DNA of 26,892 bases from a virus: IMG/VR virus record IMGVR_UViG_3300010354_000518, positions 1 to 26,892 of that record; one strand, 5' to 3'. Numbering within the stretch: the stretch's first letter is position 1; the number at the start of each line of letters is the position of its first letter. This document shows positions 1 through 7,906 of this stretch, piece after piece. Under the pieces are notes generated by a model that saw only the letters and a program-made list of their open reading frames with translations, was not told the DNA's origin and searched no databases. The position numbers were made by a program, and so were the translations under genes.

Positions 1-1
1 G

Positions 2-1042
2 ACGGATGTAGGCAAGCGGGTTCTGATCAAGAACGAAGGTAACGCTGCGTACAACGGCGTCTATACCGTCACGCAGACGGGTAGCGCCGGTGCTGTGTAC
101 ATCCTGACCCGTGCGACCGACTTCGATACCGCGGGTTCTGGGGTTGACCAGATCGATCAGGGCGACTTCTTCCTGATCACCTCGGGTACGGCGAATGCCA
201 ATACTTCGTGGGTGCAGCAGACTCCGCTGCCGGTCACGGTTGGTACGACGGGAATCGTCTTCACTCAGTTCGGCACTCCGATCACCTACTCGGCAGGCAC
301 CGGCCTCACCGAGTCTCCGGCGTACACTTTCAATATCGCCAACACCGGGGTCACGGCGGGCAATTACGGTGATGCGGCCACGGCTGTAACGCTGTCAATT
401 AACGCTCAAGGTCAGATAACCTCGGCCACCAACGCCTCGATTGCGATCTCTGCCTCCCAGGTTACCTCTGGGACCCTGGCTGCGGTTCGCGGTGGTACGG
501 GCATCGGCTCGTATTCTGTCGGTGATCTGCTATTCGCCAATACGACCACGACCCTGGACAAGCTGACCATCGGCACGAATGGGTACGTTCTAGTATCCAA
601 CGGCACCGCTCCCGGGTATGTTGCTCAATCCACCCTGTCGGTGGGGTTCGCCACGAGTGCGGGCAGTGCGGGTAGTGCCACGGACGCGACGAACATCAGC
701 ATCACCGAGGACACGACCAGTTCTTCGACGGTCTACCCGGTGTGGGTCACCGCCAATACCGGGAATCTTCCGGCCAAGGTCACCAGCACGAAACTGACCT
801 ACGTTCCTTCCACTGGTACTCTTTCGACTACGACGTTCAACGGCGCTTTGACTGGCAATGCTACGTCAGCGACAAATGCGACGAACGTGGCTACAACGGC
901 AACCGGCACCAACGCCGACTTCTTCATCCCATTCGTGGCCGCGTCTACCACCGGGAACCAGGGTCTTGGCGTGGACGCCGGGTTTACGTATAATCCGTCC
1001 ACAAATGCCGTGACTTCTGGCATCTCGGGCGGCACTTTCTGA
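2..1042 (+). CDS. Tail fibre protein, 5'-truncated by window edge
   Basis: The frame is open from base 2, so the true start lies upstream; the GTG at 95 is an internal codon. The visible start (TDVGKRVLIKN, then NGVYTV and LTRATDFDT) matches a module widely seen in phage tail fibres, in which a VLVK-type strand is followed by NGVY and TRATD. The rest is rich in Ser, Thr, Gly, Asn and Ala with almost no charge, including GGTGIGSYSVGDLLFANT, a GGTG...GDLL/GQLL motif that recurs in trimeric fibre shafts. The protein ends in ISGGTF. The next gene follows after 8 bp and is also fibre-like, so this is a receptor-recognition cassette. Which receptor it binds cannot be told from sequence. Confidence 0.8.
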   Translation, partial: TDVGKRVLIKNEGNAAYNGVYTVTQTGSAGAVYILTRATDFDTAGSGVDQIDQGDFFLITSGTANANTSWVQQTPLPVTVGTTGIVFTQFGTPITYSAGTGLTESPAYTFNIANTGVTAGNYGDAATAVTLSINAQGQITSATNASIAISASQVTSGTLAAVRGGTGIGSYSVGDLLFANTTTTLDKLTIGTNGYVLVSNGTAPGYVAQSTLSVGFATSAGSAGSATDATNISITEDTTSSSTVYPVWVTANTGNLPAKVTSTKLTYVPSTGTLSTTTFNGALTGNATSATNATNVATTATGTNADFFIPFVAASTTGNQGLGVDAGFTYNPSTNAVTSGISGGTF

Positions 1043-1050
1043 GGGATACC

Positions 1051-1518
1051 ATGGCTGCTACTGGCTTCACCCCAATCAAGCTTTACTCCAGCACGACGCC
1101 TTCGGCTGTCCCGTTGGCCGGAAATCTGGACAACACCAATGGTGCTGAACTTGCTATCAACATCACCGATGGCAAGCTGTTCTACAAGGATAATCTTGGC
1201 GTAATACGGATTATCGCCCAGACGTCTTCTGTCGCCAACGTCTCCTCCATCAGTTTCGGGACGACCGGGCTGACGCCAAGCACGGCCACTACGGGTGCTG
1301 TCACGGTCGCGGGTACCCTGGCCGTGGCCAACGGCGGTACCGGTCAGACGACCTACACCAACGGTCAGTTGCTCATCGGGAATACCACGGGCAACACTCT
1401 GACGAAAGCGACACTCACCGCTGGAACCGGGATCAGCATCACAAACGGTTCTGGATCGATTACAATTGCCGCCACCGCCTCCGGCGACAATTCCCTTCTC
1501 TGGTATTTCATGGGCTAA
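1051..1518 (+). CDS. Short tail fibre-like structural protein
   Basis: 155 aa, ATG preceded by GAGGG. The N-terminal half (LYSSTTPSAVPLAGNL, then GAELAINITDGKLFYKD) is a recurring phage fibre module. The centre carries VANGGTGQTTYTNGQLLIGN, the same GGTG...GQLL shaft motif found as GGTGIG...GDLL in the preceding gene. The C-terminus is Gly/Thr/Ser-rich and ends with an aromatic stretch (LLWYFMG). It probably forms part of a trimeric fibre or joins the neighbouring fibre to the spike downstream. The family assignment is by motif; the exact structural role is unknown. Confidence 0.7.
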   Translation: MAATGFTPIKLYSSTTPSAVPLAGNLDNTNGAELAINITDGKLFYKDNLGVIRIIAQTSSVANVSSISFGTTGLTPSTATTGAVTVAGTLAVANGGTGQTTYTNGQLLIGNTTGNTLTKATLTAGTGISITNGSGSITIAATASGDNSLLWYFMG

Positions 1519-1527
1519 GGAGCAATC

Positions 1528-3924
1528 ATGCCGCAAACCCCTAAGTCAGTTTCCGTAAGTCTGGCCGGTACCGCCGTTACTGCTTACACGGTCCCCGCCG
1601 GTGGGACTGCTGTTCTCAAAACCGCGCTCGCACAGAATGTGGTAGGCGGCTCAAGCTCTATCACCGTTCAAAAGTTGTCAGGCACCAGTTATTACCCTCT
1701 GATCATCGATCAGAATCCTGTTACCACTCCCGCAACGGGCGGTACGCAATGGAATTCGAGGAACTTGATTGATGGTCCCGTCACTCTGGGCGCGGGCGAA
1801 TCCGTCGTTGTATTCGACAGCGCGGGTCCTCAATGGAAATTCCCGAAAACGAACAACACTTTCGCAAGTGTTAACGCCACTTCTGCCAACGTGTCGGCTA
1901 AATCCATGACTTATGGCAACAGCGTATATGTCATGGTGTGCAGGGACAATACCAATAGTAAATCGATGCTTTTGCGAAGCACTGACGCAAATACATGGAC
2001 TGAAATCGCGACAGGGAATTTGCTGATAACTGCCAATGCTTATTTTGTTAAAAATATTGGTAATACATGGGTCGCCGCTGCGTATCTTAGCGGGATCATC
2101 ATGTACAGCACCGACAACGCGCTCACATGGACTGCTGTGACTGTCAGTTCGTCGGCTAATTCTTTTTGTTTAGCAACAGACGGTACCATATTCGCACTTG
2201 CCACATCGAATGGAGTCTACACGTCAAGTGACGGAATTTCTTGGACGTTGAACACAGCACTTAATAACGTAATAAACATCTCTTACAGCAGTTCGAGCAA
2301 CGCGTCTTACGCGCCACAGTCGATTTCTTGGAATGGATCGACGTGGTTCGTGTCAAATTATTACGGTGTGTTTACTACGACTGACTGGGTTACCTTTGGT
2401 TCTCTTTACAACCCGATGGGTGGAGCATACATTGGTACAGACTTCGCCGGAATCACTTGGTCGTCCCTGTATTCGAAGTTCTATTGCATTGGTGACCGCA
2501 CTGGAAACGGTGATGTTATCGTTTCTTCCACCAACGGATTCGCTTGGACACATACAGCACCCGGCACGAACGTGTTCTCAAGCACTATAAACGGTACCGT
2601 GAATGTAGCAGGGTCGAACACGGTTCTAATCGCAAAAGCAAGTGGAGGAATCACGAGTTTCTTGAAGTCCACGAACGGTTCCACATGGGCATCGGCAACT
2701 GATTCTCGCGGTTACACGGGTATGATCCGAGGTCTTGCTAATGGATATTTTGTTTCCTGCCAAAACGGGAACCAAAGTTACTACATGACCACAGATCCAG
2801 CCACATCTACTGGAACGTTGTTTTCAACGGGTGGTGGCGGCAACACCGTTTTCAGGGACGCCGCAAGTAATGGTACGGGGTGGGTGGTGACTTGGTATAA
2901 CTCGTCGTCCAATTTGACTTGGATCGAGTATGGTCCAACTCCGACTACTAAAACTGGGAATGTGGATTTCAGCTCTCAGACCGGCGGCTACGGCAGTGTT
3001 TATCAAGTCATATGGTGGGCTGCTGCTGGTGTATATGCATTGATAGCCGATAACGCTTATCTTTTTACCAGCACTGATGGGAGTTCTTGGAGTCAGTATG
3101 GTTCCGTCGCGACCACTGTTGGTAATTCTAACTCTCTAGTCGTTCACAACGGGGTCTTGTACATGACTGGGCAGAGTTCTAACAACAGGCTCGCATCTTT
3201 GACTGCCGCTCAGTTCTCTGCGGGCTCTTCGTGGACGCTTATTCTGCTCAGTACTTCCATTTATACGAGCATGAACAACGGCTACGGTGGAAGTCTCAAT
3301 GCATACCCAGACACCTACCACACTGGCGCATTGGTGTCTGATGGTACTAATATTTTAGTCAGCAACAACTATGGTGGTACCGCTGTTTACACCCCTTCGG
3401 TAGGTGCATATTATAGAACTCCAGGCGCAGGAGCGATTGAGGTTCAGCGTGTAAACGGGTTGGATTTTGTCACGCTGGGGTTCGGTAGAGTGAACCCCAA
3501 TGGCACCTACGGTTACTTTTACGGGTCGAACATTATGACAACGCTCCCAACCGCTCAGGTGTCTACCGGTTCATTCATGCCCGCGAATTTTCCCCTCGAT
3601 CCGAATGGTGGCAGTCCGAATAGCTTTGGGTCTATCATTTATTATAGCGGCAATTATTTCATTTGTGGCCGGGATGATCAGATGTCTTTCGGATCAGATC
3701 CGCGCCTAATCACGAGGTATACATGGAGTTCTACGAATATCGGCGGGATTATTAGTGTCTTCGCCAACAACCCAGTCCAGAATAAAATCCAAACTGATGG
3801 TACTAATTTCTTAACTTATACAGTGACAAGCGGAACGGCAAGTGTGGCCGTTTATAAAGGAACCACACCGGCGACAAGTCTCGCGTCCTCGACTGTATCT
3901 CTCGGTCTGGTCGAATTGACCTAA
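1528..3924 (+). CDS. Large tail spike/fibre with BNR-like repeats
   Basis: 798 aa; AAGGAG lies just before the ATG. Residues 1-105 resemble a short fibre attachment region (NVVGGSSSITVQKL, then GPVTLGAGESVVV). The remainder is full of S-x-D/N-G-x-x-W motifs typical of BNR (sialidase-type) beta-propeller blades: STDANTWT 151-158, STDNALTWT 194-202, SSDGISWT 233-240, and further copies SSTNGFAWT, KSTNGSTW and TSTDGSSW. This points to a beta-propeller receptor-binding or glycan-acting domain; no sialidase catalytic residues could be confirmed. From about base 1860 the DNA looks clearly more A+T-rich, with many T- and A-ending codons, than the virion and replication genes, which suggests separate acquisition or fast diversification, as expected for host-range genes. 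Confidence 0.75.
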   Translation: MPQTPKSVSVSLAGTAVTAYTVPAGGTAVLKTALAQNVVGGSSSITVQKLSGTSYYPLIIDQNPVTTPATGGTQWNSRNLIDGPVTLGAGESVVVFDSAGPQWKFPKTNNTFASVNATSANVSAKSMTYGNSVYVMVCRDNTNSKSMLLRSTDANTWTEIATGNLLITANAYFVKNIGNTWVAAAYLSGIIMYSTDNALTWTAVTVSSSANSFCLATDGTIFALATSNGVYTSSDGISWTLNTALNNVINISYSSSSNASYAPQSISWNGSTWFVSNYYGVFTTTDWVTFGSLYNPMGGAYIGTDFAGITWSSLYSKFYCIGDRTGNGDVIVSSTNGFAWTHTAPGTNVFSSTINGTVNVAGSNTVLIAKASGGITSFLKSTNGSTWASATDSRGYTGMIRGLANGYFVSCQNGNQSYYMTTDPATSTGTLFSTGGGGNTVFRDAASNGTGWVVTWYNSSSNLTWIEYGPTPTTKTGNVDFSSQTGGYGSVYQVIWWAAAGVYALIADNAYLFTSTDGSSWSQYGSVATTVGNSNSLVVHNGVLYMTGQSSNNRLASLTAAQFSAGSSWTLILLSTSIYTSMNNGYGGSLNAYPDTYHTGALVSDGTNILVSNNYGGTAVYTPSVGAYYRTPGAGAIEVQRVNGLDFVTLGFGRVNPNGTYGYFYGSNIMTTLPTAQVSTGSFMPANFPLDPNGGSPNSFGSIIYYSGNYFICGRDDQMSFGSDPRLITRYTWSSTNIGGIISVFANNPVQNKIQTDGTNFLTYTVTSGTASVAVYKGTTPATSLASSTVSLGLVELT

Positions 3925-3934
3925 AGGAACAATC

Positions 3935-4216
3935 ATGGAAGACACTATTTTCGACGGCGGTCCTGCCAATCCGATTGGTAACGAGCCGGGAATCTCAGTT
4001 AGGGATTACTTCGCTACCGCGATTGCTTCTGGTATTCACGCGGCGCGTGGTCAGACTGACGTGACGACGACCGCCCAGACCGCGTACCGTCAAGCCGATG
4101 CGATGCTCGCGGTGCGTAGCCAACCGTTGCCCGTTGCGGAAGCCCCAGTTGAGGCACCGACGGAAGAGCCCGCACCGGCACCCGCTCCGACCCCGGAGCC
4201 CGCACCTGACGCGTGA
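3935..4216 (+). CDS. Small conserved phage protein (GGP...RDYFA...ADAML type)
   Basis: 93 aa, ATG preceded by AAAGGAACAATC. The first 60 residues follow the pattern of a very common small phage protein of unknown function: FDGGPANPIG, then GISVRDYFATAIASGI, then AYRQADAMLAVR. Here it carries an extra C-terminal Pro/Ala/Glu-rich tail (EEPAPAPAPTPEPAPDA) that looks disordered. A similar Pro-Ala linker occurs in the protein at 24296-24634. It lies between the spike and the lysis genes. I know of no established function for this family. Confidence 0.7.
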   Translation: MEDTIFDGGPANPIGNEPGISVRDYFATAIASGIHAARGQTDVTTTAQTAYRQADAMLAVRSQPLPVAEAPVEAPTEEPAPAPAPTPEPAPDA

Positions 4217-4221
4217 GGTGA

Positions 4222-4377
4222 ATGATGGAACTCCGGATTTCTATCGAACTCGCGAATCAGATCATCGGCTACCTGGGCACACGCCCCTATCAGGAGGTGT
4301 GGCAGCTTATCGAGGCCATGAAGGAGGCCGCGAAGCCGCAGACCGCCGAGCTTCCTAAGGAGCAGGAGAATGGCTGA
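4222..4377 (+). CDS. Small hypothetical protein, 51 aa
   Basis: Starts with ATGATG (4222/4225) five bases after the previous stop, behind GTGAGGTGA, and ends at TGA 4375-4377. The predicted protein begins MMELRISIELANQIIGYLGT and is mostly amphipathic helix (ELANQIIGYL, EVWQLIEAMKEAAK) with a charged tail. The following gene starts inside its 3' end (8-bp overlap), which supports translational coupling. It is not recognised as a named family. Small helical proteins of this size are common between phage spike and lysis genes. Confidence 0.55.
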   Translation: MMELRISIELANQIIGYLGTRPYQEVWQLIEAMKEAAKPQTAELPKEQENG

Positions 4378-4540
4378 GAAGTGGATTCAGAAGGCGATCA
4401 AGAAGCCGGGTGCCCTTCATAAGGCATTGGGCGTTCCTGCGAATGAGAAGATCCCCGCCAAGAAGCTGGCCGTCAAGGAGTCTGATTCTTCCCTGATGAA
4501 GAAGCGCAAGACACTGGCGAAGACCCTCAAGAACTTTTAA
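4370..4540 (+). CDS. Small basic conserved phage protein, 56 aa
   Basis: ATG at 4370 overlaps the previous stop by 8 bp, with AAGGAGCAGGAG just upstream as a good ribosome site. The product is very Lys-rich (MAEKWIQKAIKKPGALHKAL, then IPAKKLA, then KKRKTLAKTLKNF). The W-I-Q-x-A-I-K-K-P-G-A-L start and the IPAKKL centre are typical of a widespread small phage protein usually left as hypothetical. The high positive charge suggests nucleic acid binding or a virion-associated role, but neither is shown. Confidence 0.65.
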   Translation: MAEKWIQKAIKKPGALHKALGVPANEKIPAKKLAVKESDSSLMKKRKTLAKTLKNF

Positions 4541-4542
4541 TC

Positions 4543-4743
4543 ATGAGCGACGATAACATTGACACTCGTTTATCGGTACATGAGGCAGTATGCGCTCAGC
4601 GGTACGAGAACATTGAAAAGAGCTTCAAAGAGGGTACGCGCCGGATGCGTAACATTGAGATCCTGCTCTACATCACGATCGCTGCAGTGTTCCTAGGCCC
4701 TGGTGTTGCCGCGATGTTCGTCAAGAAGATCATAGGGATCTGA
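4543..4743 (+). CDS. Small single-TM protein near lysis genes
   Basis: 66 aa. A soluble charged N-terminal part (RLSVHEAVCAQRYENIEKSF, residues 10-29) is followed by one hydrophobic helix (about residues 38-60, ILLYITIAAVFLGPGVAAMF) and a KK at the membrane edge. Similar VHEAVCAQRYENI proteins occur next to lysis genes in other phages. It may be a holin or antiholin-like accessory, but its topology (soluble N-terminus, TM at the C-terminus) does not decide this. No strong ribosome site is visible before the ATG; it follows the previous stop by only 2 bp, so re-initiation is likely. Confidence 0.6.
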   Translation: MSDDNIDTRLSVHEAVCAQRYENIEKSFKEGTRRMRNIEILLYITIAAVFLGPGVAAMFVKKIIGI

Positions 4744-4744
4744 A

Positions 4745-5020
4745 ATGGCTTGGTCAGACGTACTCAAGGCAGTCATTCCTATCGTGGTGGCTGCGCTTGC
4801 TTGGCTGTTGGGGCAGGTTGCATCTTTCTCTGAGCGTCTGACCAAGATCGAGGGGCAGATGCCTGCCTTGATCACCAAAGAAGGCGTCCCAACCGACAGT
4901 CCGATCAGCGCCGAGCGTCGGGCGATCATGAAAGAGCAAATCTACAAGGACATCAACGACCTTCAAGTCAAGGTCAAGCTTCTTGAAGAGCGCGAGAAGT
5001 TCTTGAAAGGGAACAAGTAA
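4745..5020 (+). CDS. Membrane-anchored coiled-coil protein, spanin-like candidate
   Basis: 91 aa, ATG two bases after the preceding stop codon, with AGGGA upstream. An N-terminal hydrophobic helix (about residues 7-26, KAVIPIVVAALAWLLGQV) is followed by a charged helical region; the last 40 residues (MKEQIYKDINDLQVKVKLLE) look like a coiled coil. N-terminal anchor plus coiled coil beside a holin and endolysin is the layout of an inner-membrane spanin (Rz type), but the sequence also resembles other small phage proteins with a GVPTDSPIS segment. No outer-membrane partner with a lipobox is seen nearby, so the spanin role is only a possibility. Confidence 0.55.
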   Translation: MAWSDVLKAVIPIVVAALAWLLGQVASFSERLTKIEGQMPALITKEGVPTDSPISAERRAIMKEQIYKDINDLQVKVKLLEEREKFLKGNK

Positions 5021-5502
5021 TGTTCGAAATGCTCAGTGGTGGCCTGCTCGGGTCGATCTTCGGCGGTATCTTCCGTCTGGCTCCGGAGGTGCTCAAGTTC
5101 CTGGACAAGGGAAACGAGCGTAAGCACGAACTCGCGATGTTCACCCTCCAGACTGACCTGGAGAAGATGCGTGGGCAATTCCGGATGGAGGAAAGGTACG
5201 TCGACCACTCTGTCGCGCAACTCGACGCCATTCAGGAAGCCTTCAAGGAACAGAGCCAGACTGCTTCCGCTAGTTACAAATGGGTCTCTGCTGCGTCTGC
5301 TCTGGTTCGCCCGGGCATCACCTACATTCTGTTCGGATTGTACGTCGCCGTTAAGATCACGGCCATCGTCTACGCCATCAACAGCGGGGCACCCTGGGTC
5401 GAAGTCTTGCGGGCGAATTGGGACGCTGATGACTTCGGGATGCTGAACATGATCCTTACCTTCTGGTTCGTGGGTCGCGCTATCGAGAAGTACCAGAAGT
5501 GA
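5020..5502 (+). CDS. Probable holin, 3TM (GTA-type) family
   Basis: 160 aa. The TAATG junction shares one base with the preceding stop. Residues 1-30 form a Gly/Leu-rich amphipathic stretch, 30-85 a charged helix, and 88-156 the membrane part: RPGITYILFGLYVAVKITAI (97-116) and FGMLNMILTFWFVGRAIEK (139-157). The R-P-x-x-T-Y plus late FWF-x-x-R-A pattern is the one I associate with the holin-of-3TMs/GTA holin family. It overlaps the endolysin by 4 bp (GTGA), and that tight coupling supports a role in cytoplasmic membrane permeabilisation before cell wall digestion. Confidence 0.7.
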   Translation: MFEMLSGGLLGSIFGGIFRLAPEVLKFLDKGNERKHELAMFTLQTDLEKMRGQFRMEERYVDHSVAQLDAIQEAFKEQSQTASASYKWVSAASALVRPGITYILFGLYVAVKITAIVYAINSGAPWVEVLRANWDADDFGMLNMILTFWFVGRAIEKYQK

Positions 5503-5969
5503 TCTCCGATGCTGTACAACTGGCTGCGCAGACCCTTGTTAAGCCTTTTGAGGGTTACGCAAAAAGGCTTCCCGATGGTAGCTGCACCGCTTACCCTGAT
5601 CCTGGTACTGGTGGTGACCCTTGGACTATTGGTTGGGGCAGCACTGGAGGAGACATACAGCAGGGTACGGTATGGACGGTGGAAAGGGCGGAGGCTGCCC
5701 TGCAGACCCACCTCGCACACTTTGTGAGCGGCTTGCTGAAGATGTCTCCTGGCTTGATTCGTGAGCCAGACCGCAGAATAGCGGCGGTGCTCTCGTGGGT
5801 CTACAACTGTGGGCTCGGTAACTACCGGATCAGCACCTTCAAGAAGCGTGTAGACGCGAAAGACTGGGAGGGTGCCCGTGAGGAATGTGTTAAATGGAAC
5901 AAGGCGGCTGGTCGGGTGCTACCGGGGCTGACCCGCCGAAGAATCGCTGAAGCCGCTCTTCTGGGTTGA
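5499..5969 (+). CDS. Endolysin, glycoside hydrolase 24 lysozyme
   Basis: 156 aa, starting at GTG 5499, which overlaps the holin stop (GTGA). It would cleave the beta-1,4 bond between MurNAc and GlcNAc in peptidoglycan. The N-terminal catalytic region shows the GH24 order: KPFEGYAKRL with Glu18, then AYPDPGTGGDPWTIGWGST with Asp34 and Thr43 as candidates for the Glu-Asp/Cys-Thr triad. A conserved VLSWVYNCGLGNYRISTFKK segment and a C-terminal GLTRRRIAEAALL helix complete the fold. Length is usual for a phage R/T4-type lysozyme. There is no clear signal peptide or SAR helix, so export likely depends on the upstream holin. A 9-bp inverted repeat flanks the catalytic Glu codon. Confidence 0.92.
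   Translation: MISDAVQLAAQTLVKPFEGYAKRLPDGSCTAYPDPGTGGDPWTIGWGSTGGDIQQGTVWTVERAEAALQTHLAHFVSGLLKMSPGLIREPDRRIAAVLSWVYNCGLGNYRISTFKKRVDAKDWEGAREECVKWNKAAGRVLPGLTRRRIAEAALLG
5541..5570 (+). repeat. Perfect 9-bp inverted repeat inside the lysozyme gene
   Basis: AAGCCTTTT (5541-5549) and AAAAGGCTT (5562-5570) are exact reverse complements around a 12-base spacer, about 40 bases after the GTG start. The loop holds the Glu18 codon. It could form an RNA hairpin early in the mRNA; no T-tract follows, so it is not a + strand terminator. Confidence 0.6.
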
Positions 5970-5994
5970 CCATATACTCCGGTGGTGATATAAT
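5966..5994 (+). promoter_or_regulatory. Strong sigma70-type promoter before virion block
   Basis: TTGACC (5966-5971), a 17-base spacer and a perfect TATAAT (5989-5994), with TG one base before the -10 (extended -10). The -35 overlaps the lysozyme stop. Transcription would start near 6001, giving a leader of about 23 bases that carries GGGGGA before the ATG at 6024. It fits a host RNA polymerase promoter for the adaptor-to-ejection protein operon. Confidence 0.8.
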
Positions 5995-6023
5995 ATGCGA
6001 AATCCTAAACCGTCGGGGGACCC

Positions 6024-6659
6024 ATGCCTGCAGCAGCAGTGATGACCTACGATAGCTTGTTTGAAAACATTCAAAGCTATCTGGAGCGCACCGATCAGGC
6101 CACCATCGACAAGATCCCGACGTTCATCATGCTCGCCGAGCAGGTGATCGCTGCGGATTTGAAGTTCCTCGGCAACCTGACGGTCAATACTAGCACCATG
6201 GTGCTGGGCGACCCCGTTATCGAGAAGCCCGCCCGGTGGCACAAGACCGTATCCATGAACGTCACCGTCAACGGTCAACGTCAGCCGGTGCTTTTGCGCA
6301 AGTATGAGTATATCCGAAATTATTGGCCGAATGCTACGCAGACTGACGTTCCTCTGTTTTACTGCGATTACGATTATACTCATTGGCTTGTAGGGCCGAC
6401 GCCCGACGCGGCGTATAGTTTCGAAATCCTGTACTATGAGCGTGTTCAGCCGCTAAGTTCCTCGAACCAGACGAACTGGTTCACCGAGTACGCTCCCCAG
6501 GCCATGCTTTATGGCTCCCTGCTGCAAGCGATGCCGTTCCTCAAGAACGACGAGCGCATCCCGATGTGGCAAGCGCAGTATTCTCAGATCATCGATGTGT
6601 TGAAGGCTGAAGACAAGCTCCGCATCGCCGATCGTCAAGCAATCGCGATTGACACATGA
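6024..6659 (+). CDS. Phage adaptor / head-tail connector protein (SU10-adaptor-like)
   Basis: 211 aa, ATG four bases after GGGGGA. The pattern (YDSLFENIQSYLER, then IPTFIMLAEQVIAADLKFLG, then YEYIRNYWPN, then a beta-rich segment ending in a long helix YAPQAMLYGSLLQAMPFLK and MWQAQYSQIIDVLKAEDK) fits phage adaptor proteins of the SU10-adaptor type, which sit under the portal and join it to the tail. It is the first gene after a strong promoter and is followed by hub and ejection-like genes, matching neck/tail gene order in podoviruses. The family call is from memory of its pattern, not from a search. Confidence 0.65.
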   Translation: MPAAAVMTYDSLFENIQSYLERTDQATIDKIPTFIMLAEQVIAADLKFLGNLTVNTSTMVLGDPVIEKPARWHKTVSMNVTVNGQRQPVLLRKYEYIRNYWPNATQTDVPLFYCDYDYTHWLVGPTPDAAYSFEILYYERVQPLSSSNQTNWFTEYAPQAMLYGSLLQAMPFLKNDERIPMWQAQYSQIIDVLKAEDKLRIADRQAIAIDT

Positions 6660-7906
6660 GCTACGTATCGCCATTCACCGGTGACGTCATTCAGCCGACC
6701 GATGTTAGTTATCGGGCGATTGCGCTGACGGCGAATACGACCCTGGCGTGGCCGATCAATGGCAACACCACGGGCAATTACGCTGCCCGTATCATGGACG
6801 TCACGCCGTCTACCGGGGGCCTGAGCCTCACGATGCCGCCCGCGAATCAGGTGTCGGTCGGCACCGATTCGTTGATCCAGAACCTGGGGGCCTCGTCTTT
6901 CACGGTTAGGAACAACGCCGGTGGCACGATCATCACGATCGCTGCGGGTGAGTCACAGTACCTATACCTCACGAACAATGGGTCGGTGGCCGGTACGTGG
7001 AGCGTGATCGCGTTTGGTGCCACGACCGCCGCTCCGGTCGCTTCGACTCTCGCTGGGTACGGGCTAGTTGCGATCTCGAACACGCTTAACCAAAGCCACC
7101 CAGCATCTTCGGTCTCTTCCGGCGGTACTTTCGCCGCTGCTGATCGGGCGCAGACCAAAGTGTGGTCCGGTGGTGCCGGTACGTATAACTTACCCGCTGC
7201 TGCAACGCTGGGTAATAACTGGTTCACGTTATTCAAGAATAACGGTTCCGGCTCGATAGTCGTCAGTTGCACCGGTGCCGAGAACATCGACGGTAATTCT
7301 TCCAAGACGTTCGCACCCACCGAGTCGGCTTTCATCATCTGTGATGGTACGCAGTACCTGACCGTCGGGTACGGCGTCAGTTCGCAGTTCGTCTTCTCGT
7401 CGTTCGTCAAAAGCGTCACCAGCGGGTCGTATCTGTTGACCGCGAGCGAAGTATCGAACACCATCCAAGAGTACATCGGAAGTCTGACCGGAAACGTCAC
7501 CATCGTTTACCCTCCGGTGGTGAACCTTTACGTGGTGAGTAACCAGACTACGGACAACGGATTCTCCTTGACTCTGACCACCGGGCTGGGATTCTCAGCG
7601 ATTGTTCCTCCAGGTCAGCAAGCCACGCTCGTTTGCGATGGCACGAACTTCCTGAATGCGAACACGACTCAGGCTGGTGCCAGCACAGTGAGCCTTCTGG
7701 ACGGTTCTCAGGCCACTCCGTCGCTTAACTTTGCTTCGGAGACGAGCACCGGCGTATATCGGCCTGCGGCGGGCAAGTTCGGCATCTCCGTGCTCGGTAA
7801 CAAGATCGTCGAAGTGGGTTCCGGGGGCGCGACCGTGACGGGTGCTGTGAACGCTACCGGTACCGGCACATTCACTGGTGGCATCGCTGGGGGTACCTTC
7901 TCATGA
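6656..7906 (+). CDS. Fibre-like beta-rich structural protein
   Basis: 416 aa, overlapping the adaptor stop by 4 bp (ATGA). Composition is Gly/Ser/Thr/Asn-rich with few charges. The N-terminus begins MSYVSPFTGDVIQPTDVSYR. Residues about 160-340 contain beta repeats each built around a shared idea (W/LFKNNGSGSIVV, FIICDGTQYLTVGYG, TLVCDGTNFLNANTTQ). Near the C-terminus SLLDGSQATPSLNFASETST and GVYRPAAGKFGISVLGNKIV form the GSxxxPSLxFxxxTxTGxYxP module common in tail fibre shafts. It ends GGIAGGTFS, like the ISGGTF end of the fibre at the window start. Likely a fibre or appendage attached near the tail hub; no adhesin specificity is evident. Confidence 0.65.
   Translation: MSYVSPFTGDVIQPTDVSYRAIALTANTTLAWPINGNTTGNYAARIMDVTPSTGGLSLTMPPANQVSVGTDSLIQNLGASSFTVRNNAGGTIITIAAGESQYLYLTNNGSVAGTWSVIAFGATTAAPVASTLAGYGLVAISNTLNQSHPASSVSSGGTFAAADRAQTKVWSGGAGTYNLPAAATLGNNWFTLFKNNGSGSIVVSCTGAENIDGNSSKTFAPTESAFIICDGTQYLTVGYGVSSQFVFSSFVKSVTSGSYLLTASEVSNTIQEYIGSLTGNVTIVYPPVVNLYVVSNQTTDNGFSLTLTTGLGFSAIVPPGQQATLVCDGTNFLNANTTQAGASTVSLLDGSQATPSLNFASETSTGVYRPAAGKFGISVLGNKIVEVGSGGATVTGAVNATGTGTFTGGIAGGTFS

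Noticed and set aside
799-1536. 245-aa antisense frame across the fibre genes
   Set aside because: Overlaps two well-supported + strand fibre genes and their junction; Arg/Gly-rich shadow translation without a recognisable motif.
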